Positions 26,044-34,465 of a stretch of 64,000 bases of DNA are shown in pieces (position 1 is the stretch's first letter; every line of letters begins with the position of its first letter). This DNA comes from Bacteroidia bacterium. Its GTDB lineage: Bacteria > Bacteroidota > Bacteroidia > SXHM01. Position numbers and translations under genes: made by a program. Below the pieces are notes generated by a model. That model did no database searches, was not told the origin of the DNA, and was given only the letters and a program-made list of their open reading frames with translations. The stretch covers positions 1-64,000 of the forward strand of contig JAJVIC010000001.1 of NCBI GenBank assembly GCA_022072225.1, written 5' to 3'.

Positions 26044-27969
26044 ATGGCAACAAAAGCTAAATCAAAAGCAACCCAACCCAAGAAATCAGTTGAACTAAAA
26101 GCGTGGTGGATCCATGCGCTCTATATTATTGCGCTGCTTTTTATAATCGTTAAAGTTTACAAGCAGGTTTATGACGATAAGTTATACCTCGGTGGCGATA
26201 ACGCAGTGTATTATATCACCGCAAAATCACTGATGAAGGGAGAAGGTTATACCAATATTCATTTGCCATCAAAAGAACCTGCCAACCACTATCCTCCAGG
26301 CTATCCTGTTATTTCAGCAGGCATCATGAAAATTTTTGGAGATGATATTGAAGTGATGAACAAAGCCAACGGCTATTTTCTTTTTGGCAGTATGGTTTTA
26401 CTTTACTTCATACTCATCGGTTTTACCGGAAACAAACACCTCTCGTTTGTTATTACGCTTTTGTCTGCACTCAATTTGCACCTGCTGAATTTTGCCACCA
26501 TAGCCATGTCCGAGATTCCGTTTCTTTTTACTTCGTTGGCAACCGTGTTCTTTCTCATGCGGGTAAACAAAGAAGAATTTTCGCTAAAGGATTATAATTT
26601 TTGGCTGATGATTTTCTTTATGATGGTAAGCTATTATATACGAACCGCAGGATTGTCGCTGGTAGGCGGTGTTATTTTATATTTTCTGTTTGAGCGCAAA
26701 TGGAAACTGGCTGGCATTGTTGCAGGAGCATTTATTCTGCTTGCATTGCCGTGGTATGTAAGAAGCAAATCGCTGGGTGGCGGTGGTTACGAGCGGCAGC
26801 TGATGATGATAAATCCGTATCGGCCCGAGTTAGGAAAAATGCAGACCAAAGATTGGTTTACCCGCGTTGAAAAAAATGTGAAGCGCTATGTTTCTATGGA
26901 AATTCCGAGTTCGGTACTCTGTTATAAAATCGAAAATTACAACAAGGCAAAACCCGAAGACCGCAAATGGGCAGCCGGTATTTTTGTTTCGCTGCTGGGA
27001 ATTCTGGGATTGTTTGCGCTGAAAAAATACCGTTGGTTAGTAATTGCTTACCTTGCCGGAACAGCCTTTATTGTTGCACTCTGGCCCGATGCCTGGTACG
27101 GAACACGTTTTATTCTGCCTGCTATTCCGTTCATCTATCTCTTGCTTATTCTTCCGGTTTATGAAGGATTAAATTGGCTTGCTGAAAAAGTAAAGTTGCC
27201 CGAAAATCTGCGCGTAGTGATTTTACCTTTTGTCTTTCTTGTATTTATTACAGTGGAGAAAAAAGGTATTACTTATCTCGAAACTTTTGCAAAAGGATTG
27301 ATGAATCCTGCATACACCAATTATTTTGAGTTGGCAAAATTTGCCAAGAGCAGTCTTCCAAAAGATGCAGTGGTAGTGTGTCGCAAACCGGAATTGTTTT
27401 ACCTCTATGCCGACAGAACAGTAACCAATTTTATTAATTCAGATAATACCGACAGTCTTATCAATAACATGAAAGAAGTAGGTGCAACGCATCTGGTAAT
27501 TGAGCAATTGGGTTTTGGGCAAACAGGAAGGTATTTGTATCCGGCAGTTCAGAAAAATCCTGAAAAATTCAAGTTGGTTAAGCAGATGAAAAATCCCGAC
27601 ACTTATCTTTTTGAAATTAATCATGACCGCGGTTATGTTGGTGCAATGGTTAACGGCAAACGTAATGGTAAAGGAAATTCGCGCTATGCTGATGGTACTA
27701 CATACGATGGAAACTGGGTGGACGACAAGCGCGAAGGCTTTGGTGTTTTTACCTGGCCCAACGGAATGAAATTTGAAGGCGAATTCAAAAACAATGTGCG
27801 TAACGGAAAAGGAATCATTTACATGAAAGACGGAAATGTTTTACATGCCACATGGGTGAACGATACCATTAACGGCTACGGAAAACTATATGATAAAGCC
27901 GGAAAACTTTTACAGGAAGGCGATATGAAAAAGAACCTTTTTGTTAATCAGCATTCAGGTAAGAAATAG
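26044..27969 (+). CDS. ArnT/PMT-like membrane glycosyltransferase with C-terminal MORN repeats
   Basis: Encodes 641 residues. After a basic start (MATKAKSKATQPKKS), about 10-12 transmembrane helices span roughly 20-420. The first periplasmic loop has LGGDNAVYYITAKSLMKGEGYTN, with the acidic pair placed as in lipid-linked sugar transferases of the GT-C fold, followed by HYPPGYPV. About 430-530 is soluble. About 535-640 has four MORN repeats (GKRNGKGNSRYADGTTYDGNW, DDKREGFGVFTWPNGMKFEGEF, and so on). The donor would be a polyprenyl-phosphate sugar and the acceptor is unknown. MORN repeats on such an enzyme are unusual and may bind lipid or a partner. The VanY-like gene follows at three bases. 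Confidence 0.8.
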   Translation: MATKAKSKATQPKKSVELKAWWIHALYIIALLFIIVKVYKQVYDDKLYLGGDNAVYYITAKSLMKGEGYTNIHLPSKEPANHYPPGYPVISAGIMKIFGDDIEVMNKANGYFLFGSMVLLYFILIGFTGNKHLSFVITLLSALNLHLLNFATIAMSEIPFLFTSLATVFFLMRVNKEEFSLKDYNFWLMIFFMMVSYYIRTAGLSLVGGVILYFLFERKWKLAGIVAGAFILLALPWYVRSKSLGGGGYERQLMMINPYRPELGKMQTKDWFTRVEKNVKRYVSMEIPSSVLCYKIENYNKAKPEDRKWAAGIFVSLLGILGLFALKKYRWLVIAYLAGTAFIVALWPDAWYGTRFILPAIPFIYLLLILPVYEGLNWLAEKVKLPENLRVVILPFVFLVFITVEKKGITYLETFAKGLMNPAYTNYFELAKFAKSSLPKDAVVVCRKPELFYLYADRTVTNFINSDNTDSLINNMKEVGATHLVIEQLGFGQTGRYLYPAVQKNPEKFKLVKQMKNPDTYLFEINHDRGYVGAMVNGKRNGKGNSRYADGTTYDGNWVDDKREGFGVFTWPNGMKFEGEFKNNVRNGKGIIYMKDGNVLHATWVNDTINGYGKLYDKAGKLLQEGDMKKNLFVNQHSGKK

Positions 27970-27972
27970 AGA

Positions 27973-28767
27973 ATGCGTGTTCGTTTTATCCTGTTTGTTT
28001 TATTGGCATTAGAAATTTCCTCTTGTTCTGGCAAACCTGAAAAGAGAGACACCTCTGTTGAAACGAAAGTTTTTACGGAAGCAGAAAAAATACAGAGACA
28101 TGAATATTCTGCTGAGTACCTGCTCGGAAAATTCAATCAGAAAACAGATACCTCGTTTGCTTTAATTCCAATTAAGTATTCCAGCAAAGAAGGAATGTAT
28201 CTGCGTAAAGAAACCATTGCTGCTTTTGTGAAAATGTATGATGCAGCAAAGAAAGAAGGTGTGAGCCTGAAAATAATTTCAGCAACACGGAATTTTAATG
28301 AGCAGAAATCTATTTGGGAGGCGAAGTGGAACGGCAGCAGATTGGTAAACGGTAAAAATCTTGCACAAACAATTAAAGACCCGGTTGAAAGAGCAAAAAC
28401 AATTCTGCGTTATAGTTCCATGCCTGGAACATCTCGCCACCACTGGGGAACGGACATGGATTTGAACAGTCTTGAAAATGCTTATTTCACAACTGTTGAA
28501 GGCAAAAAGACTTATGAATGGTTGAAAAAGAATGCAGCAACGTTTGGGTTTTGTCAGCCCTACTCAGTAAAAAATGAAATGCGTCCCAACGGCTACGAAG
28601 AAGAGAAATGGCACTGGAGTTATATGCCTTTATCTTCTGTTCTTTTAAAACAATATTCGGAAAAAATAAAACCGGAGAGTATAACAGGTTTTACAGGTTC
28701 TGAAACGTCAACAAAACTCAATATTATTGAGCATTATGTAAAAGGCATTAATCCTGAATGCCGGTAA
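27973..28767 (+). CDS. VanY-type D-alanyl-D-alanine carboxypeptidase lipoprotein
   Basis: Encodes 264 residues. The lipobox is ISSCSG (Cys18). The M15B domain (about 60-220) has SATRNFNEQKSIWEAKW, the zinc ligands in SRHHWGTDMDLN (His and Asp) and the final EEKWHWSY (Glu and His). It is expected to trim the terminal D-Ala of peptidoglycan stems in the periplasm. It follows the glycosyltransferase gene by three bases (likely one operon), and its last 20 bp overlap the 3' end of the convergent exosortase-like gene. Confidence 0.9.
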   Translation: MRVRFILFVLLALEISSCSGKPEKRDTSVETKVFTEAEKIQRHEYSAEYLLGKFNQKTDTSFALIPIKYSSKEGMYLRKETIAAFVKMYDAAKKEGVSLKIISATRNFNEQKSIWEAKWNGSRLVNGKNLAQTIKDPVERAKTILRYSSMPGTSRHHWGTDMDLNSLENAYFTTVEGKKTYEWLKKNAATFGFCQPYSVKNEMRPNGYEEEKWHWSYMPLSSVLLKQYSEKIKPESITGFTGSETSTKLNIIEHYVKGINPECR

Positions 28768-29290
28768 GATTTTTCTTCTCCAAGTAATTCACCCAGCCTA
28801 CAAACATCAGGAAAATAAAACTGTAGGCTGCAACATTAAAATACAAATGGTTGTCGAACCAGGCGTATTCAATGAAGTCAACAAAGCAAATACCGATTGC
28901 CATAATGCGCAGTTGATTGATTACGAAAACCCCGATAATTCCAATCGGGATAAAAAACAATTTCTTTTTCCATGGACCGGGATAGGCAATTATAAGCATA
29001 GTAAAAAGCGCCATAACATCCAAGCCAAGACAATAATTCTGTACCGTAATAGTTGCGTTCGGCTTTACCATAAGAATAACCCGGTAACTGTATTCAGCAG
29101 CTTCGTAGCCAAGAACATTGAGGAAAAATAAACAAAAGCCCATGGTTGCTTTCAGCACAAAATGGTGTAACAGTTCCCATGGCTTTGCAAAAATTGAATT
29201 CCACACAATCTCTTTCCACACATACATGTAGAGCAGATACATGGCAAATAATTTCCCGAGAAATAAAAGAGTGGCATTTTTCTTGTCCAT
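28748..29290 (-). CDS. exosortase/archaeosortase family protein (XrtF-like)
   Basis: Encodes 180 residues from ATG 29290; an ATG ten codons further upstream lies within the hairpin at 29305-29331 and is rejected. Five to six transmembrane helices are predicted. The three family residues appear in order: Cys in QNYCLGLDVMALF, Arg in INQLRIMAIG, and His in WFDNHLYFNVAAY. Exosortases are membrane cysteine transpeptidases thought to cut PEP-CTERM-like sorting tails. The short length fits the Bacteroidota XrtF/XrtN groups. The small partner protein usually beside XrtF is absent here, and no gene in the window has an evident matching sorting signal. Confidence 0.75.
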   Translation of the reverse strand: MDKKNATLLFLGKLFAMYLLYMYVWKEIVWNSIFAKPWELLHHFVLKATMGFCLFFLNVLGYEAAEYSYRVILMVKPNATITVQNYCLGLDVMALFTMLIIAYPGPWKKKLFFIPIGIIGVFVINQLRIMAIGICFVDFIEYAWFDNHLYFNVAAYSFIFLMFVGWVNYLEKKNLTGIQD

Positions 29291-29304
29291 CAGGCAGCTA
29301 AAAT

Positions 29305-29331
29305 AAGAAAGAGAAAGCATTGCTTTCTCTT
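29305..29331 (-). terminator. intrinsic terminator of the MuiA-family gene
   Basis: AAAGAGAAAGCA and its complement (29308-29331) form a stem of about 12 bp between the 3' end of the minus-strand gene at 29356 and the next minus-strand start. On the minus strand it is followed by a T-rich TCTTATTTT. Confidence 0.65.
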
Positions 29332-29355
29332 TCTTGTTTTTATTCTCTTGAAACT

Positions 29356-31050
29356 TTAGTGCATACTCAGGGGCATGTCCTTGTTATAGGTAATGGTATA
29401 AGTAAATGCAAGCGTTTTGTTTTCTTTGCTGCTGATGCTGGTATTCCATTTCAGCAAACCGGTTTTGTCATTGTACTCTGCGCTGCCTTTATCTTTCATT
29501 TCCACTTTTATATCCTCAATTTGTGAAACGGGAATGTGATCTTCTACAACAAGTTTCAGTGTGTTGTTTTTGTTGTTTTTCATTTTCAATTCGTAGGTAA
29601 CGGTTTTTTCAACATCGTTGCCCAGAGCTTTGTTGCGTTCTTTGTCAGGAAGTTTTGTGCGTGTAACGGTAATTCCGTTATCACGACCAAGAGCTAATTC
29701 CATCGTGTCGCTTAACAATGCAGCGTTCAGCATAGTTTCACCTACATAAGTCCCTTCGTAAAAAATATTTGCTTTTCCTGGAAGAAGATTTAATTCTTCC
29801 CAGCCTGTAACTTTTGCAATCAGAAAAGCTTCTTTTTCCATTTTTGGAACTAAGTAATGATAATAACTTGCAGGCATATCGCTTGTTTTTACCGCAACTA
29901 AATGCGTTGTTCCATCAGAAGGAATTGAGTACGATAGTTTAATATCGAACTCAACATTGGTCATAGTTTCCACCATTTGTGCATAGTTGGCCGATGATTG
30001 AGCCTGTGGTAGTTTTTTAAATTTGTCTTCAGCTTCTTCTTTCGCTCCGAATTCCATATCATAGCTCATGTCGTCATAAGCCGTAGCAGGCATTCCCATA
30101 ATTGATTTTGATGTTACCTGAACTTGTGCACCATTATTCGTTTGATAAAAATAATTTACATACCAGGTTGGCAACACCGGTTTAATATTGCTGCGGTTAG
30201 GATTGTTGGTGGAGAGTTTCAGTTTTACATCGTTCCATTCTTCGCCTGTGTTTTGATAAACATTGGCTTTGTAAGTGAGCTGCACCGGTGCTGTGGTACT
30301 TCCTGAACGTAAATCATACGATGGGCTCCATCCTGCATTGGAAACAATGTAGTTAATGTCTAAACTTCCGCTTACGGCTTCTTCTGAACTAACAGTAACA
30401 ATCACGCGGTGAATGGGTTCGTATTTTTCTTCCGGTTCGGTGTCGTCACGGTAAGCACGCAATTCTGCAAGACGCATGTTAATGCGGTTTTTTGCCTGTG
30501 CAATCTTATATTCCTCACGTTTTATTTTTGCAAGTTGTTCATTAATATCCAAAAGTTTTTTTCTGAAAAAATCCATTGCATCAATTAACATAGGAAGAGA
30601 ATCGCTTTTGCCTTCACCACGGCTGAGTTTATTTTTTAATATCATGTCTTTTTCCATGTTCAGAGAGAATTTTTTGTCACCTAATTCATCCCACTCAAAA
30701 CTTTGTTCTTGAAGTGTGTCTTCCAGCATTTTTATTTGTCGTACTATTTCTTTTGGAAGTTCGCCTGTGTTTTGTTTCGGTTCAGGGTATTTTATATCGT
30801 GTTTTACTTCCATAATAATAAAATTGCCTTTTCCCCCTGCCTGAATGCTCTTCGGATTGATGTAAGGCGAAACATTTTCAAATACCAGTTCAGTTGTTCC
30901 GGGTGAAAGATTGATGTAAGCATTTCGGTAAACCTGCGCTCCCTGCAGAAAAACGGTTACATTTTTTACGCTTGATTTTACAGGCTTTTCGTTTGTTGCG
31001 AATACCGCTGAAACTATTGTCAGTAGTATTCCGGTGATTAGTTTTTTCAT
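29356..31050 (-). CDS. mucoidy inhibitor MuiA family protein (DUF4139/DUF4140)
   Basis: Encodes 564 residues. A signal peptide (1-18) precedes a DUF4140 N-terminal domain (about 25-125: VKNVTVFLQGAQVYRNA, ELVFENVSPYINPKSIQ). A charged helical or coiled-coil region follows (about 130-205), then the DUF4139 beta domain (about 215-560: YIVSNAGWSPSYDLRS, YKANVYQNTGEEWNDVKL). Members are periplasmic or surface proteins with a MuiA link to exopolysaccharide control in Rhizobium-like systems, but the biochemical role is not settled. The terminator lies immediately downstream. Confidence 0.87.
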   Translation of the reverse strand: MKKLITGILLTIVSAVFATNEKPVKSSVKNVTVFLQGAQVYRNAYINLSPGTTELVFENVSPYINPKSIQAGGKGNFIIMEVKHDIKYPEPKQNTGELPKEIVRQIKMLEDTLQEQSFEWDELGDKKFSLNMEKDMILKNKLSRGEGKSDSLPMLIDAMDFFRKKLLDINEQLAKIKREEYKIAQAKNRINMRLAELRAYRDDTEPEEKYEPIHRVIVTVSSEEAVSGSLDINYIVSNAGWSPSYDLRSGSTTAPVQLTYKANVYQNTGEEWNDVKLKLSTNNPNRSNIKPVLPTWYVNYFYQTNNGAQVQVTSKSIMGMPATAYDDMSYDMEFGAKEEAEDKFKKLPQAQSSANYAQMVETMTNVEFDIKLSYSIPSDGTTHLVAVKTSDMPASYYHYLVPKMEKEAFLIAKVTGWEELNLLPGKANIFYEGTYVGETMLNAALLSDTMELALGRDNGITVTRTKLPDKERNKALGNDVEKTVTYELKMKNNKNNTLKLVVEDHIPVSQIEDIKVEMKDKGSAEYNDKTGLLKWNTSISSKENKTLAFTYTITYNKDMPLSMH

Positions 31051-31135
31051 TTTTTTATTTTTTAAGGGTAAATAATTTGTTGGTTTTCGGACAATGGATG
31101 CACCGAAAAATCAAATTCCATAAAAAATAAAAAAC

Positions 31136-31888
31136 TTATCGTCTTCTGCCTTTTCCGGAGCGGCCGTATTTACCGTAATCCAAACGATAATATACGCCAA
31201 TGTTAAGTGTAACGCTGGCTGCGTGAGTTTTTGAGCCTGAATAATCGGGATAATTAGGTATCTGACCGGCTGCGGATATTGCGTTTCCCTGACCGTCAAC
31301 ACCTTTCAAATCACTGAGTCCATATAAGATTCTTATGCCTGCTAATAAGTAAACGTCATCACTCAGCTCAAAGTCAGCTCCAAGTCCTAAAAGCGGTGCG
31401 TAGTAAAAGGGTGAATATTTTGAAGTTACATCAATTGTATTTTCAACTCTCCCCGGTGAACTGTATTTTGCATTTGTAAGTAAAGAAAATTGCACTCCGG
31501 CTTCAATATATGTACCGTAGCGCAAAACCAAACGCGCATAAACCGGTATATCAAGAAAGAGCATGTTGATTTTTGAGTTGTAATTTTCAAGTGTTAATGA
31601 ACCACTCACTCTGCCGCTGTAGCGTTGCACAAAATTTCCAAAATTTAATTCAAGTCCTGCGCCAACATATGTTTCAATTTGTTGCTGAAAAAACATGCAG
31701 GCTGTAATTCCGCCTCCCCAGCCGAAGGAAGGTTTTGCTTCTTGTTCAACACTAGCTGCCAATACCGCGGTGTTAATAAGCCAGGTGCTTTTGGCTTGGC
31801 CTTGCAGGCCAATGGTTATGCTTTGAGCACCGGCATCAAAACAGATAATAGTTGCAAATATGAATTGTAGAATGAAAAATTTACTCAT
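31136..31888 (-). CDS. outer membrane beta-barrel protein, unassigned
   Basis: Encodes 250 residues. A signal peptide (1-21, ending DAGAQS) is followed by alternating-hydrophobic strands with Gly and aromatic residues (YVGAGLELNFGNF, LPVYARLVLRYGTYIEAGVQFSLL), typical of an eight-stranded OMP_b-brl barrel. The last barrel strand (VTLNIGVYYRLDYGKY) is followed by an unusual basic tail, GRSGKGRRR, rather than ending in an aromatic residue. It stands alone between opposing transcripts. No specific function is assigned. Confidence 0.7.
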   Translation of the reverse strand: MSKFFILQFIFATIICFDAGAQSITIGLQGQAKSTWLINTAVLAASVEQEAKPSFGWGGGITACMFFQQQIETYVGAGLELNFGNFVQRYSGRVSGSLTLENYNSKINMLFLDIPVYARLVLRYGTYIEAGVQFSLLTNAKYSSPGRVENTIDVTSKYSPFYYAPLLGLGADFELSDDVYLLAGIRILYGLSDLKGVDGQGNAISAAGQIPNYPDYSGSKTHAASVTLNIGVYYRLDYGKYGRSGKGRRR

Positions 31889-31967
31889 GTATTACAACAT
31901 TGAGGCACATAAAATTAAAGTTTTCTTTTTGATTAACAAGACTTAAGCATGATATTAAACAGGCTAA

Positions 31968-31997
31968 TTTTATTAGTGGTATTTCTTTTTACATTTG
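31968..31997 (+). promoter_or_regulatory. candidate promoter for the secreted protein gene at 32024
   Basis: TACATTTG (31990-31997) exactly matches TAnnTTTG, and a T-rich TTTT (31968-31971) lies 18 bp upstream in place of TTTG. The predicted start near 32002 leaves a leader of about 22 bases. Confidence 0.5.
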
Positions 31998-32023
31998 TCC
32001 TTATAAACCAATAACAAAATACT

Positions 32024-32629
32024 ATGAAAAACATTACACTATCATTAGCAGCCGTATTGCTCTTTAGCTATACCTATGCGCAGAAAGCTGTTCTTAAGTC
32101 GGGCAGCGTAAAAGGTCTTAAAGGCCAAAGCGAACTAAACGTTGAATTTGATTACAGTCAGCTAAAAGTAGGCAGCGGCAAAAAAGCACAACCCGAAGCA
32201 GCTTATACAGCCGAAAAAGTAGCGGAACACAACAAAAAAGAAGCAGGTAAAGGAGATAAATGGCTGGAAGGTTGGAACAGCGCACCTGATAAACGTTATA
32301 AACCTAAGTTTTTTGAATTGCTCAACGATGGCTTGAAAAAAAGCGGAGTTACAGCAGGCGAAGGCAAATCAGGTGCTAAATACACGTTGGTTGTAAAAAC
32401 CACACGCCTTGAGCCCGGATGGAATATCGGTATTTCAAAAATGCCCGCATTTGCCGACATGGTATATGAATTGAAAGAAGGTGGCAATGTTGTGGCAACA
32501 ATTGAAATTCTGAACTCACCCGGTTCACAGTTTTCAGGCTACGATTTTGATGCAGGAACCCGTTTGGCAGAAGCGTATGCTAAATCTGCAAAAACTTTGG
32601 CAGCATTTATTTCAAAGCAAATAAAATAA
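32024..32629 (+). CDS. hypothetical secreted protein
   Basis: Encodes 201 residues: a signal peptide (1-19, ending TYAQK), a Lys/Gly-rich region, then an alpha/beta domain with TLVVKTTRLEPGWNIGISKMPAF and a C-terminal helix (RLAEAYAKSAKTLAAFISKQ). The pattern recalls periplasmic DUF4410-like or LPS-assembly-associated folds, but no match is firm. The next gene encodes a protein of almost equal length and similar layout (VVK/VES strand, then a hydrophobic strand, then a C-terminal amphipathic helix). They may be distant paralogues. Confidence 0.65.
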   Translation: MKNITLSLAAVLLFSYTYAQKAVLKSGSVKGLKGQSELNVEFDYSQLKVGSGKKAQPEAAYTAEKVAEHNKKEAGKGDKWLEGWNSAPDKRYKPKFFELLNDGLKKSGVTAGEGKSGAKYTLVVKTTRLEPGWNIGISKMPAFADMVYELKEGGNVVATIEILNSPGSQFSGYDFDAGTRLAEAYAKSAKTLAAFISKQIK

Positions 32630-32647
32630 CTATTGACCAATATCATT

Positions 32648-32680
32648 AAAGCCCTTGTTGCATTTTGCAGCAGGGGCTTT
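32648..32680 (+). terminator. hairpin overlapping the next gene's promoter
   Basis: A 15 bp stem with two G-U wobbles (32648-32662 with 32666-32680) follows the gene ending at 32629. The sequence after it is ATATTTGC rather than a long T-tract, so termination may be weak. The last base of the hairpin is the first base of the TATATTTG element for the next gene. Confidence 0.55.
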
Positions 32681-32687
32681 ATATTTG
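32658..32687 (+). promoter_or_regulatory. promoter of the gene at 32712, embedded in a terminator hairpin
   Basis: TTG (32658-32660), exactly 19 bp, then TATATTTG (32680-32687) followed by CAC. Predicted start near 32692 with a 20-base leader. The -33 element and spacer are the hairpin that closes the upstream gene. Confidence 0.6.
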
Positions 32688-32711
32688 CACAAAAATTAAA
32701 AACTGAAACCA

Positions 32712-33332
32712 ATGAAAAAAATAGTTCTGTTTGCATTCTGCATCCTACATTCTGCATTCTTAATTAAGGCACAATCCAATGCTGAACTTTTCAACTCAGC
32801 CAAAATGGTGTGGTTTGGTGTAGATATGTCGCACTCAAAATTAGTGGGTACCGAGGGCTTTACCGACCCTTATGATATTCAGAAACGTTATGTTCCTGCA
32901 TGGAATAATCTGGTGTTGAGCGAATCGGAAAAGTACGATGTTCGCAAATTTTTCAAAAAAGGTGAAGTCATAAACGACATTCTGGCAGTAGAGGCTGTGA
33001 ATGAAAAAATAAATCCGGGAGAATGGGTTCAGTCGGGCAGTTACACCTTTGATAAATCAGAAATTGCCGGAATGGTGAAAAAATACAAAGGAACTGAAAA
33101 AGAAGGATTAGGTTTAGTATTTATTGTCGAGTCGTTCGACAAAACAAAAGAGATGGGTTTTATTTATGTTACCTTTTTTAACATTGCAACCAAAGAAGTT
33201 ATCCTTACCGAGAAACTTTCAGGAAAAGCAGGAGGATTTGGCGTGCGCAACTATTGGGCGTCAGTTATTTTTAAAGTAATGGAAGCAAGTGAAAAGAAAA
33301 TTGCTGCCTGGAAAAAGCAAATTGGCGGATAA
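32712..33332 (+). CDS. hypothetical secreted protein with repeat-encoded signal peptide
   Basis: Encodes 206 residues. The signal peptide MKKIVLFAFCILHSAFLIKAQ is encoded in part by four consecutive 7 bp CATTCTG-type units (32734-32761), so its hydrophobic core is a read-through of a simple repeat. The mature region starts around SNAELFNSAKMVWFGVDMSHSKL and continues as an alpha/beta domain with GLVFIVESFDKTKEMGFIYVTFFN and a C-terminal basic helix. I do not recognise the family. It follows the similar-sized secreted protein at 32024 and has its own promoter. Confidence 0.65.
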   Translation: MKKIVLFAFCILHSAFLIKAQSNAELFNSAKMVWFGVDMSHSKLVGTEGFTDPYDIQKRYVPAWNNLVLSESEKYDVRKFFKKGEVINDILAVEAVNEKINPGEWVQSGSYTFDKSEIAGMVKKYKGTEKEGLGLVFIVESFDKTKEMGFIYVTFFNIATKEVILTEKLSGKAGGFGVRNYWASVIFKVMEASEKKIAAWKKQIGG

Positions 33333-33353
33333 TTTTTTTCAACACATTTATAT

Positions 33354-33383
33354 AAAAAATGCAGGGTAACTCCTGCATTTTTT
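33354..33383. terminator. bidirectional intrinsic terminator
   Basis: AAAAAATGCAGG (33354-33365) pairs perfectly with 33372-33383. It lies between the convergent genes ending at 33332 and 33385 and can stop both transcripts. Confidence 0.9.
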
Positions 33384-33384
33384 A

Positions 33385-33954
33385 TTATCGCTTTCTTGGT
33401 TTATTAAAAAAGAGAAATAAATTGTAGGTTGCCATAATGCCACTGGCAAGACTGTTTTTTACTTTCTCGCGGCTGGCGTAATAGCCGTTACCCATATCAT
33501 AAGATTTTATTACGGGATTATTTAATGCCATACTATAACCAATTTGCAACGAGTGTCCTGTTTCTTCACCCAGTATTGTAATTCCTAAACCGCCAACCAC
33601 ATATTGATTGGTGTAAGTCTGATAGCGTTCTTTCTGTTGAGGAACATTTCCTGCTTTTACTATTGCACCCGTGCTTATGCTGTATGCCGCAGAGATAAAA
33701 GGATTTACTTTCATCGGTTTGAGCGGATAAAATTTTGCACCTGCGCCAAACTTACCTCCGTTGTAGCGGGTATAGCCGCCCATCAAATCAACCTGTACTA
33801 CCCGGTTGGCATGGTAAGAAACAATGAACCCTAATCCGTTCGGTGTTTTGTAACCAATACTTAACCCCGCAGAAAATTTGCTTCGCTTCGGGTCTTGTGA
33901 AAAAACAGAAACTGAAAACAAAAAGAAAATGATGAAGAAAAAATAGTACTTCAT
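33385..33954 (-). CDS. outer membrane beta-barrel protein, unassigned
   Basis: Encodes 189 residues with a signal peptide (1-19, ending VFSQ). Alternating beta strands follow (FSAGLSIGYKTPNGLGFIVSYH, VQVDLMGGYTRYNGGKFGAGAKFYPL), with PFISAAYSIS and LASGIMATYNLFLFF near the C-terminus, typical of small porin-like barrels in this phylum. The tail is basic (NKPRKR). No function is indicated by neighbours: a convergent secreted protein on one side and a thioesterase gene on the other. Confidence 0.65.
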   Translation of the reverse strand: MKYYFFFIIFFLFSVSVFSQDPKRSKFSAGLSIGYKTPNGLGFIVSYHANRVVQVDLMGGYTRYNGGKFGAGAKFYPLKPMKVNPFISAAYSISTGAIVKAGNVPQQKERYQTYTNQYVVGGLGITILGEETGHSLQIGYSMALNNPVIKSYDMGNGYYASREKVKNSLASGIMATYNLFLFFNKPRKR

Positions 33955-34006
33955 GTTTTATGAACGCACAAAACTAAGTTTTAGTATTTCAATCAATATA
34001 CAAGGA

Positions 34007-34411
34007 TCAGAAAAATTTTTCCAAAGCATTTGTGAATTCAGCAGGTGGCCGAAGCGGCTTTAGTGTTTTTTTGTCTGTGAAAACCAATGTGGTTTTTGCG
34101 GTGTTGAGTAATTCATTTTTTGCGTTGTATGTTTCATAATCAAAATGAATGCGCAGCGTTGGTAATTCTTTGATAAATAATTTTATGGTCAGTTCTTCGT
34201 CATACAAGGCCGCCTTAAAATATTGAGTTGAAAAATCCAGTACGGGCATAATCAATCCGTTGTCTTCAAAATCTTTGTAGTTGAAACCAAGTTTGCGCAT
34301 AGCTTCCACCCTTGCTACTTCAAAATATTGTGCATAGTTGCCGTAATAGACAAAACCCATGCGGTCAATTTCTGCATAGCGTGTTCTTAGTTTTATCTCG
34401 TGAGTGAACAT
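34007..34411 (-). CDS. acyl-CoA thioesterase (YbgC/FadM-type hotdog)
   Basis: Encodes 134 residues forming one hotdog fold. RYAEIDRMGFVYYGNYAQYFEVAR (about 10-33) matches the signature helix region of 4-hydroxybenzoyl-CoA/YbgC thioesterases. The Asp normally present in TDxxGxVxxxxY is here in EIDRMG. RIHFDYETYNAKNELLNTAKTTLVF forms the central strands. It would hydrolyse acyl-CoA or acyl-ACP in the cytoplasm. It is divergent from the 5'-nucleotidase pair. Confidence 0.87.
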   Translation of the reverse strand: MFTHEIKLRTRYAEIDRMGFVYYGNYAQYFEVARVEAMRKLGFNYKDFEDNGLIMPVLDFSTQYFKAALYDEELTIKLFIKELPTLRIHFDYETYNAKNELLNTAKTTLVFTDKKTLKPLRPPAEFTNALEKFF

Positions 34412-34417
34412 GAAAAA

Positions 34418-34425
34418 TATATTTG
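34418..34425 (+). promoter_or_regulatory. -7 promoter element for the split 5'-nucleotidase genes
   Basis: TATATTTG (34418-34425) followed by CGCC exactly matches the phylum's -7 consensus. Predicted start near 34430 leaves a leader of about 36 bases. A clear -33 was not found. Confidence 0.45.
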
Positions 34426-34465
34426 CGCCAAATTAGTAATTCTCATTGGTTGAATTTTAGTACAC

